NCBI GenBank assembly: GCA_009602735.1
Contig: WELA01012539.1
Coordinates: forward strand, 177,323 to 202,236
DNA: 24,914 bases
Reading direction: 5' to 3'
From: Mesotaenium endlicherianum
Taxonomy: Eukaryota > Streptophyta > Zygnematophyceae > Zygnematales > Mesotaeniaceae
Made by a program: the position numbers and the translations under genes. Within the stretch, counting starts at the first letter, position 1. Each line of letters begins with the position of its first letter. Shown here in pieces: positions 9,101-18,422 of this stretch. The notes beneath the pieces are model-generated. The model made no database searches. It was not told the origin of the DNA and saw only the letters and a program-made list of their open reading frames with translations.

Positions 9101-10727
9101 AAAAAACGGGACAAGCCCCCGTGTGCCGACAGTTGTCCACCACCATGGCCGTCGCCAATTTCTATGGCACCACATGGCGAAAGACACCCCATGCATATGC
9201 GTGCGCGTGCGCGTTTGCAGAAGGTGCCCACGGACAGGAGGAGCCTTTTTTTGGGCCAGCTGGCATGCGGGGTCGATAAGATGCGCCCGTTCCAAAAGTG
9301 GGGAGGCACGACGAGGCACCTGAGTGAGTGGCGGGTGGTGGTGTGCGGGCCAGCTGGGAGGGGCTCGTTCACATCGGGCTCCACTTGTGGGCTGCTGGCG
9401 CCACCAAGGGAGCCACCCACAGGTGCCCAGGTGTGCCCCCGCGAGCAAAACTTCCCCCCCCTGTGCGCCTCTGTCCATTGCGTGGCGGCCCCTTCAGGCC
9501 CATGCAACGGCTCTGGAAATCTATTCCTGCCTCTCTTAGTAAGCCCAAAAGCAGAGCTTGCAGAGGGTGGCGAGAGGCGTATGTGCTGCATGAGGGCGGG
9601 GGGGGGAGGGGGGGGAGGAGGGGTTGGAGAGGTGGACTGGGGCAGGTGACATGCCAGGCACACTCTTCAGTCACTTTGTGGGGGCTCGTATTTGCCGTCG
9701 GCTCGAAGCCCTGCATCTTCCTGAGAGAAGCCACTCCCACAGGGGACGGTGAGGGGCGGGGGCTGTCTGCTGTATCCCCTCTTGCTTCCTCTTCGGGAGT
9801 TGCTTTCCTGAATTTGTCCCCACATCACAGCCACCTCCACTGAGGATTACGTGTAGAGATTGCTGTCGGAAAGCTTGCAACGCACGGGTAGATTGCACTC
9901 TTTGCCCGGAAGGTCCCGCTGGCGCGGGCCACCTCAGGCCAACAGCTGACCACCATCAAGGGCATGCGCGAAGCTTCAGCCGATGCACGGATGACATCGA
10001 CTGATTCTTTTCATCTGCGTGCCCCCCCTGCCCAGGGCTTGCACAGCAGCAGCAGCAGGCACGTGGCGGTGCAGAGGAGGAATGGAGGCCACTGAGTCTG
10101 TTGCTGCTCCATGCCTCAGTGCACCTTCTGGGCAACGCCGACGCGCGCTTCCGGAAGGCCTGCCTGCCGCCCGCCTCCCCCCTGTACTCGGCCCTGCAGG
10201 GCAAGGTCAGCCGCGAGGAGACCTTTGACTCCCTGCTGCAGGCATTGCGCGGGCATGCCAACCTCCCTGCAGCTCTGGCATTGGTCAGGCATGCGCGTGC
10301 GTTGCAGCAGCAAGAGCTCCAGCTGCAAGAGCAGCAACAGCAGCAAGAGCTGCAGGTGCAGCTGCAGCCGACAAGCATGGAGGCTCTTGGCGTCGATCTT
10401 GCTGCGCCTCCTCTTCTGCCATGGCTGTCGTGGCTGGATGGCATTCACAGTTTTGCGGGCCTAGCCTGCTCTGCCGACGCGCCGTGTTGCGGCTGTTTCG
10501 GCTGCCCATGTCGCGGCCAATCGCCCCTCACTGCTGCACGCGCGCTGGAAGACCTAGAGAGCGCAGGCAACTCGAGCGAGCTAAGCAAGAGTTTCGAGGA
10601 GCTCAAGAGCGCTTTTGTTGATGGATGCAATAAGGGGCTGTCCTCCACTGTCCAGAGCGATTGGCTGGCAGCTGCTGTCAGATCCCGAACCCGCCTGGCC
10701 TCTGGCTTCTTGGCAATCCAAGTGTGA
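3143..10727 (+). CDS. NO66/MINA53-type JmjC (cupin) oxygenase with ARM-like N-terminal region, multi-exon
   Basis: The proposed exons are 3143-3342, 3718-3825, 3930-4265, 5089-8644, 8749-8856 and about 10047-10727, which join in frame to about 1,660 aa; plant relatives are near 770 aa as I remember them. Exons 1-3 encode helical ARM-like segments (LTRLLLS, YETNVRLAAVVDVIAAVAG, TVADLATTDQGCSALL). The cupin starts near 6586 (CEYWEQKPLLLR). It continues with GYTVALRALQYRC and QASVGANLYLTPPAAQGL. The Fe(II) HxD motif is LHRDDHCVFVCQL, with His at 7853-7855 and Asp at 7859-7861. The distal His lies in YIPRGWLHEA (8360-8362), and LHVTFGAEVEPPF closes the fold, so the facial triad is intact. The last exon carries LLLLHASVHLLGNADARF, conserved after the cupin in plant relatives. 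Family members are 2-oxoglutarate oxygenases that hydroxylate histidines of ribosomal proteins (Rpl8, Rpl27a); NO66 has also been reported as a histone demethylase. Long Gly/Ala/Ser/Pro inserts split the cupin. The exon 3-4 junction, the donor near 8640-8645 and exon 5 are the weak points, and an exon in 4266-5088 may be missed. Confidence 0.8.
4266..5088 (+). other. Probable intron of the NO66-like gene (could hide an exon)
   Basis: The donor CT|GTGAGT at 4266 is strong. The acceptor ending at 5088 (gttgcatgcag) is modest but gives the correct phase. Other good acceptors inside (ccccaagccccag at about 4671, cgttttttgcag at about 4820) open short frames. One of these (LDALGTLRNLLQAL, from about 4671) looks helical like the ARM region, but no donor in a usable phase precedes its stop. 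I could not settle an extra exon here. Confidence 0.4.
6480..6516 (+). repeat. CAG/GCA trinucleotide run encoding polyalanine
   Basis: A (GCA)n run in the cupin exon reads as about eight Ala residues just upstream of the conserved cupin start. It is one of several in-frame microsatellites in this exon. Confidence 0.7.
6716..6751 (+). repeat. Hexanucleotide TCTGCC tandem repeat
   Basis: About four copies of tctgcc end in tcag|gtcc. In the open frame it encodes Ser-Ala repeats. It is also a perfect pyrimidine tract plus AG, so it resembles a splice acceptor. Confidence 0.75.
7162..7690 (+). other. Insert in the NO66-like cupin with splice-like borders
   Basis: Between the conserved blocks ending near VSLVKT and beginning GYTVALRAL lies about 500 nt of open, low-complexity sequence that family members lack. 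It contains ggcgcag|gtagaa at 7247/7248 and cttctcccccgcag ending at 7594. The 347 nt between them is not a multiple of three, so removing it would break the downstream cupin frame. It is either translated as an insert or spliced with different borders. Confidence 0.5.
8094..8135 (+). repeat. GGA-rich microsatellite encoding polyglycine
   Basis: A (GGA/GGG)n tract in the third cupin insert, between the HxD motif and the distal iron-binding His, reads as a run of about nine Gly. Confidence 0.75.
8677..8706 (+). repeat. GGT microsatellite
   Basis: A (GGT/GTT)n run follows ctgccgctgctgccgctgct. The long reading frame would translate it as polyleucine-polyvaline, but it sits after the conserved end of the cupin and after likely donors at 8641 and 8645, so it is probably intronic. 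Confidence 0.65.
8857..10046 (+). other. Probable last intron of the NO66-like gene
   Basis: This region is GC-rich with a (TC)n run at 8900-8930 and G-rich runs near 9598-9630. Frames are open on both strands for up to about 200 codons, but none contains recognisable protein sequence. I read it as a 1.2-kb intron; a small extra exon cannot be excluded. Confidence 0.45.
10036..10059 (+). promoter_or_regulatory. Tandem splice acceptors in a CAG repeat
   Basis: After a C-rich tract, AG dinucleotides occur at 10034-10035, 10045-10046 and then every 3 nt through 10058. All those in the CAG run are in the same phase, so alternative choice would change only the number of Gln residues at the start of the last NO66 exon. 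Confidence 0.4.
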
Positions 10728-13306
10728 TGTCTTCTCCATTGAGCATGCGTTACCAGAGGTGAGAAAGTTCCGACGTTGAGACTGATTGGGCTGAAGACAT
10801 GGCCCACCTTGGCTGCCCCTCACTCACTTGGCCTGCAATGGGTGCCTGAAGCTTTTATCTTTCTGGTATGCAGTAACATACAAATTTATGGTTCAAGTTT
10901 AGCTTACAGACTATGGATCAAAACAATCTCAAACGTACGTCTGCCAACGCACCCTTTGATCAATTCCTGAAATACACCGCAAACTATTCAACTGTCTTCT
11001 AGATCATATGTACACATGTCAACTGCTGCCCAATCAAAAGGTGCGGTGTACCTTATGAAGCAGGCCCCTCTTGGCATAAGTACAGAGCTAAAACAACTAG
11101 GCAAACAGATAGATACAGAAAACATATGTTCAACTGCACCAGTAGTGGACGCTTAAGAACGTAGTAGGGGAGGAAGAAGCGCTTGGTGAGACCAATTTCA
11201 GTTGCTGCCTTGCTAACGCGAGGCTAGCTTGTGAAGTAGTTCATAGTCTCTTTTGGCTCAGAAGAAGCTCTGGCATTGACAACAGTTGTGCTTATTGTGC
11301 TGTTGTCGTGAGCTTGCAGCTACGGTATGAAATCCAGCTGTTGTCAGTGGCAAAAGGTTGCTGCATAGGAGTAGATCGCAATAATCGAGACCCCGAGACC
11401 TTGTAACTTAGGAAAGGGTGAAGGTTGCCTTGGGCGCTTTCTCTCGCCTACTTGTTATCACACGACATCGAACACCATGGATTCCGAGCTGCACATACAA
11501 AGGCACGGAGCGGGAATGTGCCAACCCCGTGCTCCTGTTGCAGATTTTAAAGGGAGGCTATGTAGAGGCCCTGCTCCAAGCTAAAAATCTTATTGTGCAT
11601 CTTTTTTCCGCTTACATTGATAATCTTTTGTAACTCTTCAGTGAGCAACTCATTGGCAAAATTGCAGGAATGTGCTGTGTGGGCTCCCTGACAGCGTTTC
11701 CTATATCAGGATTAACAAATTTAAAATAAAATAACTAGTGATGATCTTGATCACACCACACGAAGTGAGGCTCAAAACTTGCATCACAAAATTATCATAA
11801 GTTTGGAATAATACTTGAAATGTGAGATTGATGTCAATTCGGACGATTCAGACCTTAGCTAGAGGAACATTCTTTCACCAAGTGGTGGGATGTAGCCAGC
11901 TACTAGCAAGGGAAGGCATGCATAACTAATCACATAGTAATCAGATTGGATGCAAGCTACAACTAGCAAGGAGCTCCTTCGAAGTAGCCTAAGTGTGTAA
12001 GTACAACTTATGGATGGCTCGCTATCCATTCAGCAAGGTACAGTCGTTGCCATAATGTTCAACTCTGGAGTCTGTGGCTATGCCAAATGCGATGCAGCTT
12101 ATTTCTTAAGCAGGCTGTTCGCTGCTCGGGACAAGACCATCGGCGTACAATGATTACAGATGGGAAAGGGACAATTTTTGTAGCCTCACTTTTTGCTCTT
12201 GTGTTCCACTTGTCCCTCCGAACGATCAAGTTTCATGCACAGTTGTCCATCTTTTCCCACGGCTTTACTCATGAGCGCCAGGAACAGTGTTGCTCTTAGT
12301 CACGAACGGTACGGTAAGAGTTCTGCGGTGACTCAAACGAAAGTACTAGGAAATATCATGACTAGGAAATATTATAGCTGGGACCTTAGCAGATAACCAG
12401 TATGTATCACCGTTAGCGCACTTGCCCGTCTCCCTTCAGCGCAAGACCCGAAGGAAGCATGCTAGACGCCGTGAGTTTGGAAAGCTGCAATTAAGTGCAA
12501 TGAACGACTTCAAGCAGACTACAAGTGAAACTTTACACACATTTGCAAACTCAAGTCGTTCAATTTCACGTATCAAGGAAGACGAATTAAGCCAATCATG
12601 TCGCTTTTGTATTGGTCTTCTTCGGCCGAGTCCATTGCAATCACATCTTTGTAAATAGATCCCGGACTTCTACTGCCCGGGCAACAGTACAGGAGAACTC
12701 AGCTCCTTATCCGTCAGTTGCAGATGTCGAAAAAAAGTAACATGTGGCTTCTCCTTTTGTTGAACACGGATTAGACGACACGCATTTAGCGGGCATGGCC
12801 AAGAGCCTGCAGTAAACGAAAAGCGAGTTGTCGAATTTCTTTGTAGGCTTCACTAGGAGCAGAATGGCAACTGCCATTGCCAGATTGCCGTTACACCTGA
12901 TAGCTGCGTCTTCACCTGGTTGCACTTATAAGCCATCCATTGATGATGTTAGTAACCAGGGGCGGATATGCTCCTTGTCCCCAGGCTCTGCACCCCACTC
13001 AAGTAGGCAGCGAGGGCTGCATACTCGGTTTCTAAAAAGGCCAGCTCAAGGTCCCATACCCCACAACAGACTTAACCAGGTACACTTGCGTACATAACTG
13101 TGGCAGTGCTAAAATGCCTTGTAGCTGGTCCCCCCTCACTCTGGTTTGTTGTTTTACCCGACGAGTGCCCTTGAGCTAGAGCATGCCTGGCTAAGTCGTG
13201 TCAAAGAAGTATGCACCGCATCCCTCCTTGTTTTCCAGTAACAACTTAGCTCGAGATTGGAGCTAACTAGTTCCTTCTTGACGCTCCTGAATCTTAGCCA
13301 CATGTT
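10728..13306. other. 2.6-kb intergenic region, no recognised gene
   Basis: Composition is AT-leaning. Reading frames are short (under about 90 codons) and unrecognised. It must include the 3' UTR of the NO66-like gene and the promoter of the small multidrug-export gene. A splice-bounded 31-nt segment (12440-12470) and an acceptor-like site ending at about 11543 (gtgctcctgttgcag) hint that a small spliced gene or non-coding RNA on the + strand might lie here, but I cannot assemble it. Confidence 0.5.
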
Positions 13307-14887
13307 ATGATGCAGAGTTGCCTTGCACGACTGCAACCTTGCATGTCATCTTTTGATGGTGGCTTCAGCCAGAACAGATGGATTGGCAGGAAAGGACACC
13401 TTATGGCCTCATATTCAAGGCTGGCAGCTATTCCACCTACACAGCGAGATACAGAATTGTTGCTGGCTCAGTCATGTGCATCTGAGGAAACAAAGGAAAT
13501 CTCATCTGCAGAACAAATAGCCAGTGTTTTCTCTTTGCTCACCAGAACGTTACATATGGCAGCATTGATTATCCTAGCCACTACTACCATTCAGATTCTT
13601 CTCCCTGGGCAAGCCTACGCTCTTGGGAGCCATTCGATAGGAAAGTCAAGTCTTGGCCAGAGCATTGCCACATGGCTAAGATCTTCGGGGTGTCCTGATG
13701 AGGCAATCATATTTCTCATGGCTATGCTTCCAGTCATAGAGCTGAGGGGTTCAGTTCCCGTGGGGTACTGGATGGGGCTTGAGCCTGTGAGGCTTTCAGC
13801 GCTGGCAATTCTTGGGTGAGTCCTCATATGTAACTAGCTCTCTCTTGTGAACAATTTTGACATCCCGGTCACAAGTGACGTGATAGAAAGTTCAAGAAAG
13901 GAGGCCAAAATTTGTCACCTATGAGTCTCACACAATGTAGCTGGCATGATACATCTTGCTTATCTGAAAGTAAAGGGCTGTTCTTGCTTTTACAAGCTGT
14001 CTGTACAGACTGGTAAGAATCAGCGGGGGGCATAAGTTGCCCGAGCTTACGGCCTTTGAGCTCTTGATGCTCAAGTTGGTGCACATAATAGTTGTACAGC
14101 TTTTGGCAGCTTGGCATTTTACAAGCACTCAGTACCGAATTTTCACGTTGCTATAGTCATCGGGCGTAAACCTACACCATAACCGCCTGCCGCTGTTGGT
14201 TGGGTGCATGCGTGTTACATCAGTGTAGGCCCTTGATGGCAAGTATTTATGGGCTCGCTCTTGTGAGTAGCAATACCATATTAATATCAGGTCTGCAGAT
14301 ATGGTCAGACACTCGTTACAATTTGCTTAACTCTCGACAAGTCCCCCTCCCTCCCTTCCTCCCCCCCCNATATTGTGCAATACCTTCTCAGCTTGCTCCT
14401 GAATGTCATCAGATACCCGTTTCACTTGATGCCAGTCCTTACGCCCCCTATTCGTACTTCTTGCTGCAGGAATATGGTTCCTGTTCCTTTCATTCTCTTA
14501 TTCCTTGGCCCCATATCCAACTCCCTCATGGCGAGAAGCCAGACTGCCGAGAAGGCTTTCAACTACTTGTTCGAGCACACACGCAAAAAGGCTGGTCCCA
14601 TAGAGGAGTTCAGATGGCTAGGTCTCATGCTCTTTGTTGCTGTCCCCTTGCCCGGTACCGGGGCATGGTCGGGAGCCATCGCAGCGTATATCTTGGGGCT
14701 CCCATTCTGGGATGCATTCTGGGCCAACTTTTTTGGTGTGGTGGTGGCGGGCCTCATCATGAACATGCTGTGTATGCTAGGTCTCAAATATGCAGTTGTG
14801 GCAGGTGTAGTGCTGTTCTTAGTCTCGACATTTGTCTGGAGCTTCTTGAGGTGGGCTCGCACTCGCATGGATGGTCCAACAACTTAA
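13307..14887 (+). CDS. Small multidrug-export family membrane protein (Sm_multidrug_ex type), probably plastid-targeted, 2 exons
   Basis: Exons 13307-13815 and 14470-14887 join across a GG|GTGAGT donor and a ttgctgcag acceptor to give 308 aa, with the stop TAA at 14885. The mature part matches the small multidrug-export family (PF06695 as I recall): MLPVIELRGSVPVGYWMG (about 140-157), then NMVPVPFILLFLGP directly across the splice junction, and VAVPLPGTGAWSGAIAAY (about 226-243), with 4-5 hydrophobic helices and a basic C-terminus. The family occurs in bacteria, cyanobacteria and plants (Arabidopsis AT2G02590 type). Transport activity is only inferred from the name. The first 80 residues are Ser/Arg-containing with few acids early on, like a transit peptide. 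They are followed by a hydrophobic stretch (84-100) ending AYA, which resembles a thylakoid-type cleavage site. The first ATG was chosen; the second Met directly follows it. Confidence 0.85.
13816..14469 (+). other. Intron of the small multidrug-export gene
   Basis: This 654-nt intron has canonical borders. It contains a C-rich run ending in the window's only ambiguous base (N at 14369), which looks like a sequencing or assembly uncertainty in a homopolymer and does not touch coding sequence. Confidence 0.85.
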
Positions 14888-15758
14888 ATTGCTGTTGCTT
14901 CTTTCTACTCTCTCTATATACTGTGAGTAGTGTATAAACAAGTCATAATTTTATAATATTCATTCATGTGATTGGCCTCGTGATCTTGATGTGAACCTGT
15001 AGTTCCACGGTGATGCAGTCAGTCTTAGCCAGAAGCATATAGTAGATTTCAGATCTGACAAAAGCATTGCATAACATTAGTTGCTGTCATTTGGGCTACA
15101 TGAGTAAGACTTTGGCTGGTGCAAGGGATATCATCATTTGGGCAGAGAAAGAGTGTACATTGTAGTCTTTGCTACACTATGGCCATGATGTTACACAAGC
15201 ACGAGCATGGGCAACTCGTTGAACGTCTCTTGCATCTTTCACTCATCTGCTCTTAGCCCAATCTTTGGATGCAGATGACCAACTACCACAAGGCTTGCCT
15301 CCACCTTACCTTCCTCTTATTGCCATTCAATCGAAGCAAGTTATTCTTTTACGTCCTTATAATTCATGCACACAACGATTGCTAAGATGCATTTTTTGAG
15401 GCAATCTTGTTTCAACAACTATCTTCCACACATTCTCTTATGTAGAAAGTAGTGTGCATGATCTATATTCTTGCTGGCTTGCAATTAAGCCAGGCAACTC
15501 CTAGCTCAGAGTCGCCAGACACAAGGAGGGCTGCATTCTCACAAGAACAGAGACAAGCTTTTTGAGGTCACTTGCACAACAAAAAGGAGAGCGAGGAGGA
15601 GTGGCTTCTACAATCTCCTACTTGTCAAACATAGAAAAAACAGCCCCGTCTAAAAGACAACAACATCTTGTATTTGCATCAGCACTTTTTGCGCCTTCTG
15701 GAGGAAAATGTTGTTGATCGCAAATTAAGTACGTACTTTCATGTTTAAAAATAGTGAC
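14888..15758. other. Intergenic region between convergent genes
   Basis: This 871-nt, AT-leaning stretch must hold the two 3' UTRs, which face each other. I see no reading frame of note and no RNA gene. Confidence 0.6.
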
Positions 15759-17749
15759 TTAGTTCTGGGCGGGCTTCAAGGACATAACTGACTGCTTCAG
15801 AGCAGAGAGCATGCTCTGCATGATAGTCGGCTCGCCAGGTGGCACTTGGTCCTTGAAGGGCCCATCTCTGACAGCCCTGAACATGGGAGGGCCTCCAGCT
15901 GTGCCAGGTGTCACAGTGACGTCAATGCAAGCAACCAGTTCAACCTTGCCGTCAACGACCCGCACCCACGCCACCCTCACACCGTCGTCGATTTTGTCCA
16001 CCTGCAAGGAGGAACTATTGCAATGATTTGAATGCCGCAAAAGTGACATGCAAGGCTCAGAGGAGGCTGGCATCCAGGCGTCACAGATTGCCCTCCCCCC
16101 GCCCTTTTCTCCCCTCCCCCTTCCCCCTGCCTCCCACACAGGAAGCAGTAGAAGGGCTACTTGCTCGTTTGAGCACTTCCTCCATTTCTTAGACATTGTA
16201 AAAAGAGAATGTAGCAAACTTTTTTGCGAGTACACACTTGCAATGTATCAGCGTCATGGGAAAGGTGCAGCAATCAGTCTGAAGAAGCGTGAGCAAAAGA
16301 GGATATGGGTTTGAATGTTTTGACGGCCAGCTGATCCGGCTCAGAAACGCACGAGCAGGCAAACTGCGCACCCTGCAACTGCTAAGGCAGTCCAATTTGA
16401 GCAAAGTACCTGAAGGATGAGCTGGAGCCCACACAAATCACACCAGATAGACTTCTGCAAAGGCACACGCTTGCTCTTTGCGCACAACATATGATAGAGT
16501 CCAGCGAGGCATGGAGGGCTCACCTGGATGGAGGCTGGCAGAGGCAAGTTGGCGTTCTGGGTGAGGCTGGACGCCCACTGTCCTCCATCACAGCCAACAT
16601 TACAGTCCATCAAACGGGGTCTAGGTCATGCTTCTGCGTTTTCAGAATTGCCGCCATGACTGGGGTTCTCAATGCGTATTTGAATGATGCAACTATGTAT
16701 CACAATTTGATAGTATTCTTCTGTAAATAGGTTGAGGATAAGAGCGGGCAGCACCAAGATTGACTCCCGTCTGCATTGAATGACTTTGCTGTTGGGGTCT
16801 GTGTTAACAGCCAGACAGAAAAAGGGTCCTTCGTAAGTTATTCCCTTGCTGACTGACACATGGCGTAACCCGGCAACCCTGTCCTCTGCCAGTACATTGT
16901 ATGATCCAATAGGCTATGCCGACCAACAATTCTGAGCAGCTGGTTTTTCTTCGTATTTGACAAGCAATGCAGAATGACCCTATGTTCAAACTGGGGGTCG
17001 GTTGGAACAGCGCCTAGGACAGCATGTCTATGGAGCACACCAAATGAGAACCTGTGTGACAACCCCTCCGATACAGCAACGAAACAATCCAATACGTTTT
17101 CCTCACAGCTTTAAAAGGAGGATGGCTCTTGGCATGAACTCTCGCACCGAAAGAGCGAACAAGAAATGCTGACGGAGCGGTGTGGAAACCTCATATCTCC
17201 GAGGTGATATGGTGACTTGTGACATCTTCCTAACTTTTGCGGTCCTACCCGCCTCTGCGAGTCCGTCCCATAGGAATTTTGACAGGGTGCCCACCAGAAG
17301 ATCAATGTGTTCGCAACACTTGAACAATTTATAACATATAAAGTTCGTCTTTAACTAAAATTAAGACATCTTTGAAGGAAATTCACCTGGTACATGAGTG
17401 TTTCCAATCGCTTGATGTCAATCTCGCGCGGTAATTCAGCAGTGCCTAGAGACACGGGCAGATCATTCGTTACGATCTCATCTTTTGATACTTCACAGAT
17501 CCAATTCTTGCGCCTATGTCTTGTACTCTTGCCAGCGAGTGGAAAATGCACATCCTTTGCTGTTGAACTTCTTCCGCCGTGAGAAAGATTTTCACATGAT
17601 ATACGAGAATTCCTATGAAGCGCATTTCGACCAGTGGCACAGGTCACAAAAGAAGTACTCGGGCGAGAGCAACTAGAAACATTTGACTTTTGAAAATCTG
17701 CTCTTTCTATGACAAATGTGAGCCTGGACGTGCTAGAAAGAGCAGCCAT
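15759..17749 (-). CDS. Conserved green-lineage protein of unknown function, predicted plastid-targeted (3 exons)
   Basis: Minus-strand exons 17749-17387, 16577-16524 and 16001-15759 are all phase 0 with borders CAG|GTGAAT, CAG|TGG, CAG|GTGAGC and ccttgcag|GTG. They encode 219 aa ending in TAA. The N-terminus (MAALSSTSRLTFVIERADFQ onward) is rich in Ser, Thr and Arg and poor in acids, as in a chloroplast transit peptide. The conserved part starts around residue 99 (VSLGTAELPREIDIKRLE), crosses the 18-residue exon 2 (WASSLTQNANLPLPASIQ), and continues with VDKIDDGVRVAWVR, TPGTAGGPPMFRAVRDG and DQVPPGEPTIMQSMLSAL. I recall a family of uncharacterised plant plastid proteins with this pattern (perhaps the one labelled DUF7148), but cannot verify the label. 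No catalytic motif or membrane helix is visible. The continuity of the conserved block across all three exons supports the model. Confidence 0.75.
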
Positions 17750-18422
17750 TTGAATTTGCTGTTCAAGTTATAAGCAGACGCAAATGGTTACTGCCACTGA
17801 GGAGGGCACGCCTTAAGTTCCTGTACTTTTCTTCATCAAACTCTCACGATCAATAATGTACAGTATAATGCCAGACTCGCTTACAATACTGAATGTTTCA
17901 ATCGAGTTGCAAGCTTCAGCTCAGTTCTGCTTGCTTCACCTCGCCTTAACGTGGCCCTATGTGAGGTATGGTCAACGAGAACTGGAGGAGAGGGCTTGCT
18001 CGAAATGAATCTGGCACAATCTGGAACATAATAGTATATTTGACACTGTACGATAAAAGTGAATTACTGTCACGACTTCCGCTTTATTTGGATAGTCCGG
18101 GCAAGTCCGGCACTGGTTCGGCCTCATTCGGTACGCAGCACACGGTCTGAACCAATCAAGACGGACTTCCACGCCACACCAGACCCCCAGCTTAGCCAGC
18201 ATGCACGCTAGCACGCTAGTCATCTCATAGTTCATATTTGTGTAACTTTTTCACGAAGTCACTGCACACCATCCTGTAAAGTGATGCACCATCTTCTCTC
18301 GTTTCTGCTCTGTAAGACTGTAAGAAGTAAAGTAATCTCGTGCAGGTTCGAAGTACATCGATCGACGTTGGTATCGCTCCATCTGAACGCGGCAGAGAGG
18401 AGCGGGACATTCAAAGTGCTTG
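17750..18422. promoter_or_regulatory. Shared upstream region of divergent unknown-plastid and F-box genes
   Basis: This 673-nt stretch lies between two start codons that point outward, so both promoters and 5' UTRs should be here. No specific element was identified. Confidence 0.4.

Noticed and set aside
9013..9663. Overlapping open frames of about 200 codons on both strands
   Set aside because: GC-rich intronic sequence with proline/glycine-rich nonsense on both strands, and no family resemblance or consistent splice context.
12828..13097. 89-codon plus-strand frame
   Set aside because: No good start, no recognisable motif, and an opposing minus-strand frame of similar length.
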